A stretch of DNA of 64,000 nucleotides from Vibrio algarum. GTDB taxonomy: Bacteria; Pseudomonadota; Gammaproteobacteria; Enterobacterales; Vibrionaceae. The DNA is taken from contig NZ_JAQLOI010000001.1 in the NCBI RefSeq assembly GCF_028204155.1, positions 310,001 to 374,000 of the forward strand, written 5' to 3'. Below, in pieces: positions 25,847 through 36,314 of the stretch (its first letter is position 1; each line of letters starts with the position of its first letter). The notes beneath the pieces are model-generated. The model searched no databases. It had not been told where the DNA came from and saw only the letters and a list, made by a program, of their open reading frames with translations. The translations under genes and the position numbers were made by a program.

Positions 25847-26608
25847 TTCACAACAGTTTATGAGTAAACACTTTTTTCCCACTACATATAGCAATGATTG
25901 GGCAGGAATAACTTCCCATTTACTTGCTTTATCTAATGGTTCAGAGGCAAAAACAATATTATGCTCCGTCTGCTGCATATAAACAGTAGGCGGAAATTCA
26001 TCTGTACTGTATCGAGCAATCCAATAATTCTCACCATCTGATAAACAGATCGACGCCTTAAACGGGTCTTCTATCCCTTTTTTATTTAGCTGCTGTTTTA
26101 TTTCATCAAATGTCGCTTGAATAGCATTCGCAGGATTTTCTAACAAACCATGCTTAAACATCATCAAAAAGATGAGCTCACTATCCGTTGTTCCTTTTTG
26201 TCGTAAATATAAATGCTCAGGTAAACGACGTTCTAATTCAAACTTAACCGAATCAAACTCTGGAATTTGGCCATTATGTAGGAACATCCAATTTCCAATA
26301 ACAAAAGGATGACAGTTTGAACGAGAGACAGTAGCTCCCGTGGAAGAACGTACATGAGCCATAAAGCGATGTGTTCGGATATGATGAGTTAAAGAAACAA
26401 GGTTTTCATCTCCCCATGCAGGCATCACTTCATGAAAAATCCCCGGAGTATCTCTTTCCGTATACCAGCCTAAACCAAAACCATCTGCATTGACGCGTGT
26501 TACTGCTTTTCTAGCATCAATACTTTGATGAATTAATGAATGTTCTGGTTTATACACCAGCTCATCCATGTAGATAGGGTCTCCTTGATAGGCTAACCAA
26601 CGACACAT
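25814..26608 (-). CDS. Class II glutamine amidotransferase (YafJ-like)
   Basis: 264 residues starting MCRWLAYQGDP. After Met removal Cys2 is the N-terminal nucleophile of class II (Ntn) amidotransferases. Also conserved: the VNADGFGLGWY block (~41), AHVRSSTG, NCHPFVIGNWMFLHNGQI and KGTTDSELIF. No synthase domain follows, so it is a stand-alone amidotransferase or hydrolase as in YafJ/EgtC-like proteins; the substrate is unknown. The C-terminus overlaps the convergent EamA gene by 33 bases. Confidence 0.87.
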   Translation of the reverse strand: MCRWLAYQGDPIYMDELVYKPEHSLIHQSIDARKAVTRVNADGFGLGWYTERDTPGIFHEVMPAWGDENLVSLTHHIRTHRFMAHVRSSTGATVSRSNCHPFVIGNWMFLHNGQIPEFDSVKFELERRLPEHLYLRQKGTTDSELIFLMMFKHGLLENPANAIQATFDEIKQQLNKKGIEDPFKASICLSDGENYWIARYSTDEFPPTVYMQQTEHNIVFASEPLDKASKWEVIPAQSLLYVVGKKCLLINCCELSLPFQLLYE

Positions 26609-26705
26609 AGTAATTTCCTTTTATACTATTTTTAGCCTCGATTATTCATTATCGATCAGTCGTTGTTAGAATTCTATTTAAATCTGCCCCCATTAAAGTG
26701 CCATT

Positions 26706-27530
26706 CTATGCAAACACCTTATAAGCCAACTCAAAACCTTTTCCACGTTCGTTATCTATGGTTGCAATGATATTTTTGTTTAGTCTCAAAGCAATCGCGC
26801 TAGGATGAGTTGAAATAAAGGCTTCTTTCTCTTCATCGATCAAAGAGTCCCAAACGGTATGAAGGTCACTTGCAAAACGGATAGTATGCGCAAGTGTTGG
26901 AGAAAGCTTTGCTTTTTCAGGATTCGGTAGGAAGAAAATAGCTTCAACCATTTGAGGAGGAAAGTTCCAGGCATGGGCCAATCTCGCCCCCAGATAAGGA
27001 ACGGTTGTATTCAATAGCTCTTCTTGAACTCGATACGGATCTTCACCTTTTGCAATTCTATCTATCATCAATTTGGCTTCAACAGGTAAATTGGCATGAA
27101 TCATTAACTCGCCAATATTATGAAGAGTACCGGTTGTAAACACTTCGTTTTTATCCAACCCGGAGATGACACCAATCTTGCTCGCAATCGTAGATATTTC
27201 AAAATTTTTCGACCAATAGTCTTTCAAACTGATCGTTTTAATCACAGGAAATGCCATGGATAGCACTGAAGAACGGACAAGTGTTCGAATATTATCTTCA
27301 CCTAATCTTACTATCGCTTCATTGAGTGAAGATATCTCTCTTCGTCCACCAAATTGAGCCGAATTTGCCATTCTTAATATGCTAGTGCTTAGAAGCTGAT
27401 CCATAGACAGCTTAATTGTTAGCTCATCAAAATCAAAATGATCATGATTGACGATATTAAGTGCGTCTTGCAATACTTGCTCGATTCTAGGTAACGCTTC
27501 GACCTTTGATAATCGTTCTTCTATTCCCAT
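26706..27530 (-). CDS. HDOD domain protein
   Basis: 274 residues from ATG at 27530, with AGGA 9 bases upstream; a TTG seven codons earlier lacks support. A single HDOD domain (HD-related output domain) spans ~10-210 with LPRIEQVLQDALNIV, LLSTSILRMANSAQFGG, IVRLGEDNIRTLVRSSVL, GTLHNIGELMIHANLP and YLGARLAHAWNFP. HDOD proteins are usually signalling proteins without hydrolase activity, linked to c-di-GMP, motility or stress. No receiver or GGDEF/EAL domain is fused here. It is monocistronic by spacing. Confidence 0.85.
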   Translation of the reverse strand: MGIEERLSKVEALPRIEQVLQDALNIVNHDHFDFDELTIKLSMDQLLSTSILRMANSAQFGGRREISSLNEAIVRLGEDNIRTLVRSSVLSMAFPVIKTISLKDYWSKNFEISTIASKIGVISGLDKNEVFTTGTLHNIGELMIHANLPVEAKLMIDRIAKGEDPYRVQEELLNTTVPYLGARLAHAWNFPPQMVEAIFFLPNPEKAKLSPTLAHTIRFASDLHTVWDSLIDEEKEAFISTHPSAIALRLNKNIIATIDNERGKGFELAYKVFA

Positions 27531-27758
27531 GAATTTATGTCCTATAATCAAATATCTCTCATGAATATAGGACAGATTGAATTCAGGAGCTAGGATTTAG
27601 CAGCCGTATAGAGAGCTGTATAGAGAAATTAATCTTGCTCTAATTTTCAACTTTCACCTTTTATATGCTTACATTTAGGGTAACTATCCAATTTTCAAGT
27701 TTAAGCGTTAAAATACCAGCCATATCTAGATGAAAAAATGCGCTTTTAAAACAATTAA

Positions 27759-28945
27759 TTAAACCCACTGCCCAGCAACAAAACCACTACTCCAAGCAAA
27801 CTGAAAATTGTACCCTCCTAACCAACCAGATACGTCTAACACTTCACCAGTAAAATAGAGTCCTTTGGTTTTTTTAGCTTCCATTGTCTTAGAAGAAATA
27901 AAATCTGTATCTACCCCTCCAAGCGTTACTTCAGCTGTTCTGTAACCTTCAGTACCATTGGGCTTGATCTGCCAATTCTCTAATGCCAGTACCGTATTCT
28001 GTAACTCTTTTTCATTCATCTGCTTTAATGGTTTGTCGTTCAGGTTTTTTCTATCGATTAAGGCTTCTACTAAGCGCTTAGGCAACACTTTAGCCAACGT
28101 ATTTTTTAAGCTTTGATTTGGGTGTTTTTCTTTAGAGCTTATCAAAAGTGCTTCGACATCTATTTCTGGCACCAGATTGATTAAGACTTCTTGCCCTGCT
28201 TTCCAGTATGAGGATATTTGTAATACAGAAGGGCCAGATAGTCCTCTGTGTGTAAAAAGCAGCGCTTCTTTGAAGACGGTTCCGTCACTTGAAGTAATCT
28301 CCGCAGGGATAGCAATTCCAGAAAGGTTGGATAGATCTTCTTTATCTTCCTTATGCAAGGTGAATGGCACTAAGCCCGCCGTGGTTTGAACAATGGGAAT
28401 ATCGAACTGTTCCGCTATTTTGTAACCAAATGGGGTCGCCCCCAGCTTTGGCATTGAAAGTCCTCCGGTTGCCACAACCAAAGACTCACATTCAATTTGT
28501 TCGGTATTCGCGTGCAAAGAAAAACCGCCTTCGGTTTTTTTATACTGTGAATGTCCGATTGATATTGATAATTAACCCCAACTTGGTTGCATTCATCTAA
28601 CAACATGGTGACTATTTGTTTTGCAGAATCCACACAAAAGAGTTGTCCATGCTCACGCTCTTCAAATTCAATATCATGCTTAGAAACTAACGAGATAAAA
28701 TCCCAATTGGTATATTGAGATAATGCCGATTTTACAAAGTGAGGATTTTGGCAAAGATAATGGTTCGATGAGACATCGTAATTAGTAAAATTACATTTAC
28801 CACCACCAGAAATAAGGATCTTGCGACCGGGTTTTTTAGCATGATCAAGCACCAGTACTTTTCGTCCTCGTTTACCCGCCTCTATGGCGCACATAAGCCC
28901 TGCTGCACCCGCTCCAACGATGACTACGTCTACCTTAGTTACCAC
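27759..28945 (-). CDS. YhiN/HI0933-family flavoprotein, frameshifted in this sequence
   Basis: Predicted FAD-dependent NAD(P)/FAD oxidoreductase of the BaiN/RdsA-like group. The N-terminus has the dinucleotide fold VDVVIVGAGAAGLMCAIEAGKRG and SGGGKCNFTN. The frame breaks in the T run 28535-28541 (plus strand). One added base continues SIKKTEGGFSLHANTEQIECESLVVATGG and restores 395 residues, near the family norm. The C-terminus carries TAEVTLGGVDTDFISSKTMEAK, YFTGEVLDVSGWLGGYNFQFAWSSG. Substrate unknown. It is preceded by the uspB terminator. Confidence 0.88.
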
Positions 28946-28966
28946 GCTTTTTACCCTTTCTTAAAA

Positions 28967-28996
28967 AATAAAAAGGATGCACGAATTCGTACATCC
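28967..28996 (-). terminator. Terminator of uspB
   Basis: Minus-strand inverted repeat GGATGTACGA / TCGTGCATCC (one G-T pair) followed by T5 and a T-rich tail, about 100 bases after the uspB stop. Confidence 0.75.
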
Positions 28997-29096
28997 TCAA
29001 ATTGAGAAGCATTTTAGCTATTCTCTGCGTTCTTGCCAATCTATGAGCACATAACTACTGAAGTGTCGACTTCTAGTAGTCATTTAACCTCGCTCG

Positions 29097-29420
29097 CTAA
29101 ACTAAAAACGACGCAAACAAGGTCACCGCAATCAAAGCGACAAACAAAATAAACAACTCTCTTACTTTTGTACACTTACTCATAAAGACTGGGTCGTGGT
29201 GATGTAAGTACTCCCTGTCTTTAATGTAATGAAAAAGTCGAACCTGCTTCATTACATTGCCATGCGTTGTGAAAAAACCACCGCCATCAACCTGTTGATA
29301 AAGTAACGGATGTGCCTCACGCATAACATAGATTAACGACCGCAATGCAGTTAAATAGCGCGCTAAGTTTATGCTCACAATAAGCATAAGAGTGAATATT
29401 ATAGTGTCTCCACTGATCAT
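29097..29420 (-). CDS. uspB: Universal stress protein UspB
   Basis: Small inner-membrane protein induced in stationary phase and needed for ethanol resistance in E. coli. 107 residues with two membrane segments, ~5-25 (TIIFTLMLIVSINLARYLTAL) and ~88-107 (LFILFVALIAVTLFASFLV). Between them is the conserved block HPLLYQQVDGGGFFTTHGN. It lies 72 bases after ftnA on the same strand. In E. coli uspB is divergent from uspA; here ftnA sits between them. Confidence 0.93.
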   Translation of the reverse strand: MISGDTIIFTLMLIVSINLARYLTALRSLIYVMREAHPLLYQQVDGGGFFTTHGNVMKQVRLFHYIKDREYLHHHDPVFMSKCTKVRELFILFVALIAVTLFASFLV

Positions 29421-29492
29421 CTTTTCCTCCCTACACCTCCTAAGAAGCCGAAAGAAAAAGATGCCCTCACTTATCTTTTCTTTTGCAACTAA

Positions 29493-30023
29493 CTACTCAG
29501 CTGCACCGGCTTCCATAATGGAAGATGAACCTTCTTTTGCCATTACCGCTAAGTCTTTATCGATAAAGAACAACGCCTTACCATCTTCACCAACAAGATC
29601 TAGCTTATCTAAAATCCCTTTAAACAGTTTTTCTTCTTCATGCTGTTCAGAAACATACCACTGTAAGAAATTAAACGTTGAGTAGTCTTGTGCTGTGAAC
29701 GCAACATGAGCCAATTTATTGATTCTTTCTGTAATCATTTGCTCATGTTCATAGGTTTCACGAAAAACCTCTCCAAGGCTATTAAAGTCATACTTAGGAG
29801 CTTCAATAGTACCTAAAATAGGCATCGCTCCTGTCTCACTAACATAGGTAAATAGGCGTTGCATGTGCTCCATTTCTTCGACAGCATGAGATCTTAAAAA
29901 CAAAGCTGCACCTTCAAAACCTTTATCTTCACACCAAGCACTCATTTGTAAGTATAGATTGGATGAGAAAAATTCTAGGTTAATTTGCTCATTTAATTGA
30001 TCGATCATTGTTTGAGATAGCAT
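29493..30023 (-). CDS. ftnA: Non-haem ferritin FtnA
   Basis: 24-subunit iron-storage protein. 176 residues from ATG at 30023; GGGAG precedes it. The annotated upstream ATG seven codons earlier lies before that ribosome site and gives a non-family N-terminus. Four-helix ferritin fold with ferroxidase residues in LNEQINLEFFSS, HAVEEMEHMQRLF and YVSEQHEEEKLFKGILDKL. The matching stretch TFNFLQWYVSEQHEEEKLFK is near identical to E. coli. Divergent from uspA, upstream of uspB. Confidence 0.96.
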   Translation of the reverse strand: MLSQTMIDQLNEQINLEFFSSNLYLQMSAWCEDKGFEGAALFLRSHAVEEMEHMQRLFTYVSETGAMPILGTIEAPKYDFNSLGEVFRETYEHEQMITERINKLAHVAFTAQDYSTFNFLQWYVSEQHEEEKLFKGILDKLDLVGEDGKALFFIDKDLAVMAKEGSSSIMEAGAAE

Positions 30024-30245
30024 GAAGGCTCCCTTTTGGCTCATTTAATTTGTTATTTTAAACTTTAGTCTGACGACCAAAATTTTTCTGATGAACTGTA
30101 GATTACGCCTTACTATACCACGAAGCAAAAAAGCATTAGAGCTGCGTCTAAAAAAACAGGTAGGGATATGAGATCACAACGACAAATTTTTTTGAAATTT
30201 GGTGCTAGGCTTAAATAGTAAGCCCCTTTAAATGGAGATAGTACT

Positions 30246-30674
30246 ATGAGCTATAAACATATTTTGGTTGCAATAGACCTCAGTAAAGAAAGTAAAGTCC
30301 TGATAGAAAAAGCCGTAGCATTAGCCCAACCTTTGGGCGCAGAAGTATCCTTTATACATATAGATGTAAATTACGCTGAAATATACACAGGCCTCATTGA
30401 TATCAATTTAGCAGAAACACAGAACCATGCTATGGAAGCCTCATTAGCTCAACTAAAAGTACTCGCTGAAGAAGCGAATATGCCCATCAAACATACTTTA
30501 GTCGGAAGTGGTGATTTAGGGTATGAACTTAAAGAAACAATTGACAAAAAAGATGTCGATTTAGTTATTTGTGGCCACCACCAAGATTTCTGGAGTGTCA
30601 TACTTTCTTCAACCAAGCAATTACTGAATAGTGTTCCGGTTGATATGTTAGTGGTGCCATTACATGAGGATTAA
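30246..30674 (+). CDS. uspA: Universal stress protein A
   Basis: Cytoplasmic stress protein of the UspA fold. 142 residues beginning MSYKHILVAIDLSKES. The C-terminus has VDLVICGHHQDFWSVILSSTKQLLNSVPVDMLVVP, the UspA-type (non-ATP-binding) ending rather than the G-2x-G-9x-G(S/T) of ATP-binding members. GGAG lies 9 bases before the ATG. It is divergent from ftnA across ~220 bases, which must hold both promoters. Confidence 0.95.
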   Translation: MSYKHILVAIDLSKESKVLIEKAVALAQPLGAEVSFIHIDVNYAEIYTGLIDINLAETQNHAMEASLAQLKVLAEEANMPIKHTLVGSGDLGYELKETIDKKDVDLVICGHHQDFWSVILSSTKQLLNSVPVDMLVVPLHED

Positions 30675-30735
30675 TTAAATTAGCGATTAAATTCGGGTAC
30701 ACTGCGGGCTCAGACATTCATTAGGTAAATAAGAC

Positions 30736-31611
30736 ATGCTCTACCTTTCTGCAGTGACCCTTTTATGGGCATTTTCATTTAGTTTGATTGGCGTTTATCT
30801 TGCTGGTCAAGTCGATTCTTGGTTTTCAGTATTAATGCGAGTTATTCTTGCTGCTGTTGTTTTTCTCCCATTTTTAAAGTTTCGAGATATTTCGAAAGCT
30901 CTAATCCTCAAACTAATGCTAGTAGGAGGAATACAGCTAGGTCTAATGTACTGCTTTTACTATCACTCCTTTTTATTACTCTCTGTACCTGAAGTGCTAC
31001 TTTTCACCGTTTTTACACCCATTTATGTCACTCTTGTCTATGACCTACTCAAAGGCCGCTTTTCACCTTGGTATCTAATTACGGCGGTTATCGCTGTTTC
31101 AGGCGCAGCTGTCATTAAATTTTCCGGAGTGAACGATAACTTTCTTGCTGGCTTTTTAGTTGTTCAAGGTGCAAACCTCTGTTTTGCAATTGGACAAGTG
31201 GGATATAAGGTCATCATGGAAAAAGAGCAAGTAACACTTCCTCAACATACTGTATTTGGCTATTTCTATTTAGGTGCAGTGTGTGTAGCAGTCATTGCGT
31301 TTGCTCTTTTTGGCAATATTGAGAGGCTACCCACAACCATGACGCAATGGGGTATTTTGACCTACCTTGGCTTAATTGCTTCGGGCTTAGGCTACTTTAT
31401 GTGGAATAAAGGCGCGTGCATGGTCAATGCAGGTGCGTTAGCAGTTATGAATAATGCATTAGTACCCGCAGGATTAGTCGTCAACATTCTTATTTGGAAC
31501 CGTGATGTGGATATACCTAGGTTATTACTGGGTGGCATAATTATTTTATTGTCTCTTTGGATAAACGAGACCATCATCAAAAGAAAAGTCGTTCTTTCTT
31601 ACAACTCATAG
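30736..31611 (+). CDS. EamA/DMT-family transporter
   Basis: Intact 291-residue inner-membrane transporter with about ten hydrophobic helices in two EamA repeats (FSFSLIGVYLAGQVDSWF, LMYCFYYHSFLLLSVPEVLLF; ASGLGYFMWNKGACMVNAG, MNNALVPAGLVVNILIW). It resembles the CarO/YdcZ-like DMT subgroup found beside uspA in Vibrio; the substrate is not evident. 61 bases after uspA, so read-through from uspA is possible. Confidence 0.87.
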   Translation: MLYLSAVTLLWAFSFSLIGVYLAGQVDSWFSVLMRVILAAVVFLPFLKFRDISKALILKLMLVGGIQLGLMYCFYYHSFLLLSVPEVLLFTVFTPIYVTLVYDLLKGRFSPWYLITAVIAVSGAAVIKFSGVNDNFLAGFLVVQGANLCFAIGQVGYKVIMEKEQVTLPQHTVFGYFYLGAVCVAVIAFALFGNIERLPTTMTQWGILTYLGLIASGLGYFMWNKGACMVNAGALAVMNNALVPAGLVVNILIWNRDVDIPRLLLGGIIILLSLWINETIIKRKVVLSYNS

Positions 31612-31707
31612 CGGTTGGGAAGTTTGTATATTTATCTTTACTTTCAGTCAGGATGTCGGCCCTAAACGGAACTGGTCGCACATCCTGTCTATCATTTGAA
31701 CGCAGGA

Positions 31708-32148
31708 TTAATGGAGCGCTGATTGGGAGTTATGCTCATTACACACAATATTGAACTTTAAAAACTGCTCTTCAATTTTTTTCTGTTTTTTAAATAATTT
31801 ATTCTGTTTTTTCAAAATACTGGCCATCTTTTTTACGTATTTTTTCTGTTTCTTGGCTTGCTTCTTAGCCTGCTTTAACTCTTTCCTAGTCACTTCACTT
31901 TGCAAATCTGTTGATAATTTTGAGGTGTTCAAGGTATCAAATAATACGGCACACTGTTGTTTTTCATGTGTGCTTTTGGCTAGACACGATTGTGGTGGGA
32001 TTGCTGCTGGTTTACAGAGTTGGGAGCTATCTTGAGAAGAGCGTGCACAAGAGCGACAAAGATACTTTGCATCACTGACAAGAGAATAAATTTCACCTAA
32101 CCCTGCAGATATTTCACTTCTATTCAACTTACACAAACGCTTTGTCAT
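31708..32148 (-). CDS. Uncharacterised Cys-rich / Lys-rich small protein
   Basis: I do not recognise this gene. From ATG at 32148, with a GGAG site, it encodes 146 residues; an open frame extends 34 codons further upstream without support. The N-terminal half has cysteines spaced like a metal site or disulfide cluster (LCKLNRSE, YLCRSCARSS, QLCKPAAIPPQSCL). The C-terminal half is a very basic helix (KELKQAKKQAKKQKKYVKKMASILKKQNKLFKKQKK), probably a coiled coil or nucleic-acid-binding tail. No signal peptide. It lies between rsmJ and the convergent EamA gene, 5' of which is uspA. Confidence 0.7.
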   Translation of the reverse strand: MTKRLCKLNRSEISAGLGEIYSLVSDAKYLCRSCARSSQDSSQLCKPAAIPPQSCLAKSTHEKQQCAVLFDTLNTSKLSTDLQSEVTRKELKQAKKQAKKQKKYVKKMASILKKQNKLFKKQKKIEEQFLKFNIVCNEHNSQSALH

Positions 32149-32255
32149 GTGACTACTCCAGCTAATATTACATCCCCACAGTAATTGAGAATGATTATTA
32201 GTTAGATATAGCCTTGTTTTCATCTGGATGCAATAACTAAGTTTTATCAAATCAA

Positions 32256-33044
32256 CTATGTCATTGATTCTTTTACATATACGTCGAATCGATTTTTCTT
32301 CGTTTTAATCGCCATACTTGGTTTTTGTTGATTCAGCCAATCGGCGTAATCTGGCCTTTTTACTATGACGCGCTTTTTAGCCAGCTGCATTGCTGGTTCA
32401 AATAAGCCATCCGCATCTAGATCTGCTCCCACTAGCGATTGAAACACTCTCATCTCTTTTTTCACTAATGCAGATTTTTTACCCTCTGGGTGAGGGTACA
32501 TAGGGTCAAGATAAACCACATCAGGCCTCTTAAAGTCTTTATCTTGAGATAGTTGATACAATGCGTCATGGCTAGAAGCATGCAAAAGCGACATTCTTTC
32601 AGAAACCCAAGTCCCAATTTCTGGATCTATTTTCGCTCTTTCTAAACCATCATCTAATAAAGCGGCCACTATAGAGTTTCTCTCTACCATCTGTACGTGA
32701 CACCCTAAAGAAGCGAGTACAAAGGCGTCTCTGCCTAAACCTGCAGTTGCATCCAAAACACTTGGTGTGACTCCTTTATTAAGCCCTGCAGCCTTAGCAA
32801 TAGACTGCCCTTTTCCACCACCAAACTTTCGTCTGTGTCCAACAGCACCACCGACAAGATCAACATAGATTGCGCCTAATTTGGGTTCATCTATTTTTCT
32901 AAGCTCTAGTCTTTCTGCAGTCAAAACCAAAGCAAAATTACTGTCGGAGTCATGTTGTAATGACCAAGTTTCAGCAATAAGACCAAGCCGATTGGAATCT
33001 ATGTTTTCTTCACAGATAAGTTGCAGACGCAATGGATGCTCCAA
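32256..33044 (-). CDS. rsmJ: 16S rRNA (guanine1516-N2)-methyltransferase RsmJ
   Basis: Methylates G1516 of 16S rRNA. 262 residues. Visible are the YhiQ family block LGAIYVDLVGGAVGHRRKFGGGKGQ (~57-80), SAM motif VLDATAGLGRDAFVLASLG, and the catalytic-loop-like VYLDPMYPHPEGKKSALVKKEMR. In E. coli the gene neighbours prlC; here the sensor GGDEF-EAL gene and asnC lie between them. A GGAG-like site is weak but ATG 33044 fits the family start MEHPLRLQLI. Confidence 0.95.
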   Translation of the reverse strand: MEHPLRLQLICEENIDSNRLGLIAETWSLQHDSDSNFALVLTAERLELRKIDEPKLGAIYVDLVGGAVGHRRKFGGGKGQSIAKAAGLNKGVTPSVLDATAGLGRDAFVLASLGCHVQMVERNSIVAALLDDGLERAKIDPEIGTWVSERMSLLHASSHDALYQLSQDKDFKRPDVVYLDPMYPHPEGKKSALVKKEMRVFQSLVGADLDADGLFEPAMQLAKKRVIVKRPDYADWLNQQKPSMAIKTKKNRFDVYVKESMT

Positions 33045-33075
33045 ATTAAGGTAGGTTTAGTTTCGTTGGTGTATT

Positions 33076-36000
33076 TTACTGAATGCCTTGCAGTTCTGCT
33101 ACCAATTCGGCTAATGGTTTGGGTTTACTAATAACGTAGCCCTGTGCATAGTCGACGCCCAATTCGAGCAACCTATCAATAATAGCTGTGTTTTCTACAA
33201 ATTCAGCGACTGTTTTTTTACCCATTTGCTTGGCTAAATCATTGATAGAGCGAACCATGATAAAATCCGTTTCGTTGTTATCCATATCGCGAACAAACAG
33301 ACCATCTATTTTAACGATATCAACAGGGAGCTTCTTAAGATAACCAAACGATGATAAGCCCGAACCGAAATCGTCCAATGCGATCAAGCAACCTCGTTGT
33401 TTAATTTGGCTAAATAACTCTATGGCGCGATCCATATTACCCATTGCAGCTGTTTCGGTAATTTCCAAACAAATCTTATGGCTCGGTACCTGACTATGTT
33501 CAATAGCCTGTAACAAGAAGTGTACAAACTCTCTGTTTCCTATCGATTGTCCAGATAGATTAATCGAACAAATTCCAAGTTCATCATAATTGGATATATT
33601 GGACTCCAACCAACCTAAAGTCTGTGTCACTACAGCTTTATCTATAAGGTGTGCTACGTTATATTTTTCTGAAGCAGGCATAAATATTCCTGGCGAAATA
33701 TAGTCCCCTTCAGCACTTTTTATCCGAACTAAGATTTCAAAATGCATCTTGCAAGAATCATTGCACTCTTCCAGCTGCAAAATAGTTTGTGCAAATAACT
33801 CTAGTCGATTATTAGCCAAAGCTTCATGAACTAAGTTAACGCACTCCATCTCCGACTGACGACGACGCAACTCTTCATCATCTTGATGGTATAGATGAAA
33901 TCTATTTCTTCCCTCATCCTTTGCCGCATGGCAAGCTGTATCAGCTTGAGCATGTACCATTTGCGGCGAATCGGCAGTATGATCAATCAATCGAATTCCA
34001 ATTGAGCACGTAATATTTAGTGATATGTCATCCCATTGAAAGGTATTGCGACTTAACTCATTGATAATAGCCTTAGCTATATTTTGCGCGTCTATTTCAG
34101 TGCAGTCTCTTAATAGGACCGCAAATTCATCCCCCCATTCGAGACAATACCGAGTTGTACGGTAATACAGACTCAACCACCATTGCTGAAAACTTAATAG
34201 CGGCATCACCAGCTTCATGACCAGCCGTATCATTAAGTACTTTCAACTGATCAAGGTCTAAATAAAGCATTGCATGTGTACGTAAGTGATCGCCAATTTC
34301 TATTAAAGACTGTTCCAGTTCTATTTCGAAATGGTTTCTATTAAATGTCTCGGTAAGCAAATCATAGCGAGCTTGATATTCCAACTGCTCGGTCAGTAGA
34401 TGAATTTCTGTTATATCCTCTCCTACCATCAACAATTTACCATAATGATCTAAGGGACGAATATTCTCCCGAATCCACAATGTCGAGCCATCTTTGTGTC
34501 TATATCTAGTCTCTCTTCTCCATACCCCGTTTATCTCATGCTCTTTATTCAACAATAGTTGTTTCGCGGGCAATGTATCTTCATCAGCATAAAAGTCTCT
34601 TAAGCGATGCCCCAACACTTCTAGTTCACCGTAGCCTAATAGTTCTTGTGCAAATTTATTAAGAGCTTGTATCCGGTTATTTTCATCCAACGTTAACATC
34701 ATCACCGGTTGTTGTTCATAGTAAGTCCGCATAGTCGACTCACGCTCTATTAACTTCTGTTGCGCCAACTTTCCAACTGTGATGTCATTCGCTTCGAATA
34801 AATACTGTGAATCAACACCGGACTCTTCTGGCAATTTATTAAGTACGACATCTAGTAAAATACTTCCCGATGCCTTACAAAGCGCTTCAATCTCAAAACG
34901 AGTTGAAAGCTGCTCGGTGTTAGATTCAAAGAACCGCCCTAACTTTTTAGCACCTTTGTCTTCCCAACCATTGAAGTACCATATTGGTTTTTCTATGGCT
35001 AACCCCTGTTCAAAAACCAATTCATGAAATTTATTATTACTTGAAAGAACTCTGCCATATTTATCGAGAATGGCGATATATTGATGACTTTGCTCTATGA
35101 CGGACTCAAGTAAAGATTGGCTTTGTCTGACTTTAGATTCACTGCTACTGAGTCGACGTAGATAATAAAGAAGCGCCATGATAATGGCTGCCATCAACAA
35201 AAAAACAACAATGACGACTTGAATGCGCTTAAAGTCTTTTTCTGGTTGGTTGATCAAATTAGCCGCGCTATTTTCTTGGCTTATATTGAGTTTCCATTTT
35301 TCTATCGCACTGAAATCAAGCCTAATCTCTGGTGTAGCTAACCTAACGGCTGGTATAGGGCCTGGAAGGTTAGAAAGTACATCCACTAACAGTAGACCGG
35401 TTGATTTTCCTTGAGATACTCCACTATGAACAACGCCACCAACCGTTCCATAGCCAAATAATGAATCGTGAAATACGTAGACAGGGACAGAAGATAATTC
35501 ATCTATTTTTTCTCTTAATTCTTTGTCGTTACTTGTATTCAGTTTTTCATTGAAAAAGCTCCAATAAAGAATCGCGCTATTTCCTGGCGCTTTAGTTAGA
35601 AAGGAAATAAGCGCTTCATATGTTTTAGGTACATAATGTTCTACTAACTCACGATTATTTGGAAACTCTTCAAGATACTTATCTATCGTATCTCGAACAC
35701 CCTTTCCGGTAACTGATCCTCCTGTCACGACAAATATCTTATCTACATTTGGTTGTAGCCTTTTTATTAACTCAACATTGCCTTGTATTTCTACTCTAGA
35801 AACCACTCCAGTCGCGTTTAAATTAGCGTGCAACTTAGCCTTATAACCATTGATACCGCTGAATATTACAGGTGTGTCACCTAGTATGTGTCCGAGGCTG
35901 TTTATCAATCTAAGTGCATTGTTATCGTTGACGATAATGGCTTTAAACTTTTCGTTCTTTAGCTTAACGGTATAGAGTTGGATGAGCTGCTTTAAATACT

Positions 36001-36198
36001 CTTTTGATTGATGACGTTTAGTGTCTAAATAGAGCACTCGATTTGGGATCTTGTTCTCCGTGAGGATATATTCTAATCCTTTTTGAAAATCGTCAGACCA
36101 CAAATATCCTTGATGATAAGAATGTATGACAAGGACATCTTTCTCTTTAGCGCTAACAGAAACGCTGAAAAAAAGAACAGCAGTATAAGAATTCTCAC
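33076..36198 (-). CDS. Membrane sensor GGDEF-EAL protein, frameshifted twice in this sequence
   Basis: Predicted c-di-GMP turnover protein. Order: signal peptide, periplasmic ABC-substrate-binding-like domain (VLVIHSYHQGYLWSDDFQKGLEYIL, VIFSGINGY), membrane helix (VVIVVFLLMAAIIMALLYYL), two PAS domains, GGDEF, then EAL (FEILVRI, LDDFGSGLSS, VKIDGLFVRD). The GGDEF motif is split at the G run 34131-34136 (plus-strand C6); two added bases restore RMGGDEFAVLL. A second break is likely at 36168-36174. Adding one base there gives a clean signal peptide, RILILLFFFSVSVSA, from GTG 36198 with AAGGA upstream. The corrected length is 1041 residues. Either enzymatic activity is possible. Confidence 0.85.
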
Positions 36199-36314
36199 AG
36201 AAATTTTTGTCCTTCACACTCGAGATAATTTGAATAATAGCCAAAACAATAGTAACACCCAATCGAATAAAATATACTCTTGTTACCCACATTCCTAGAT
36301 CGGTTATCCAATCA

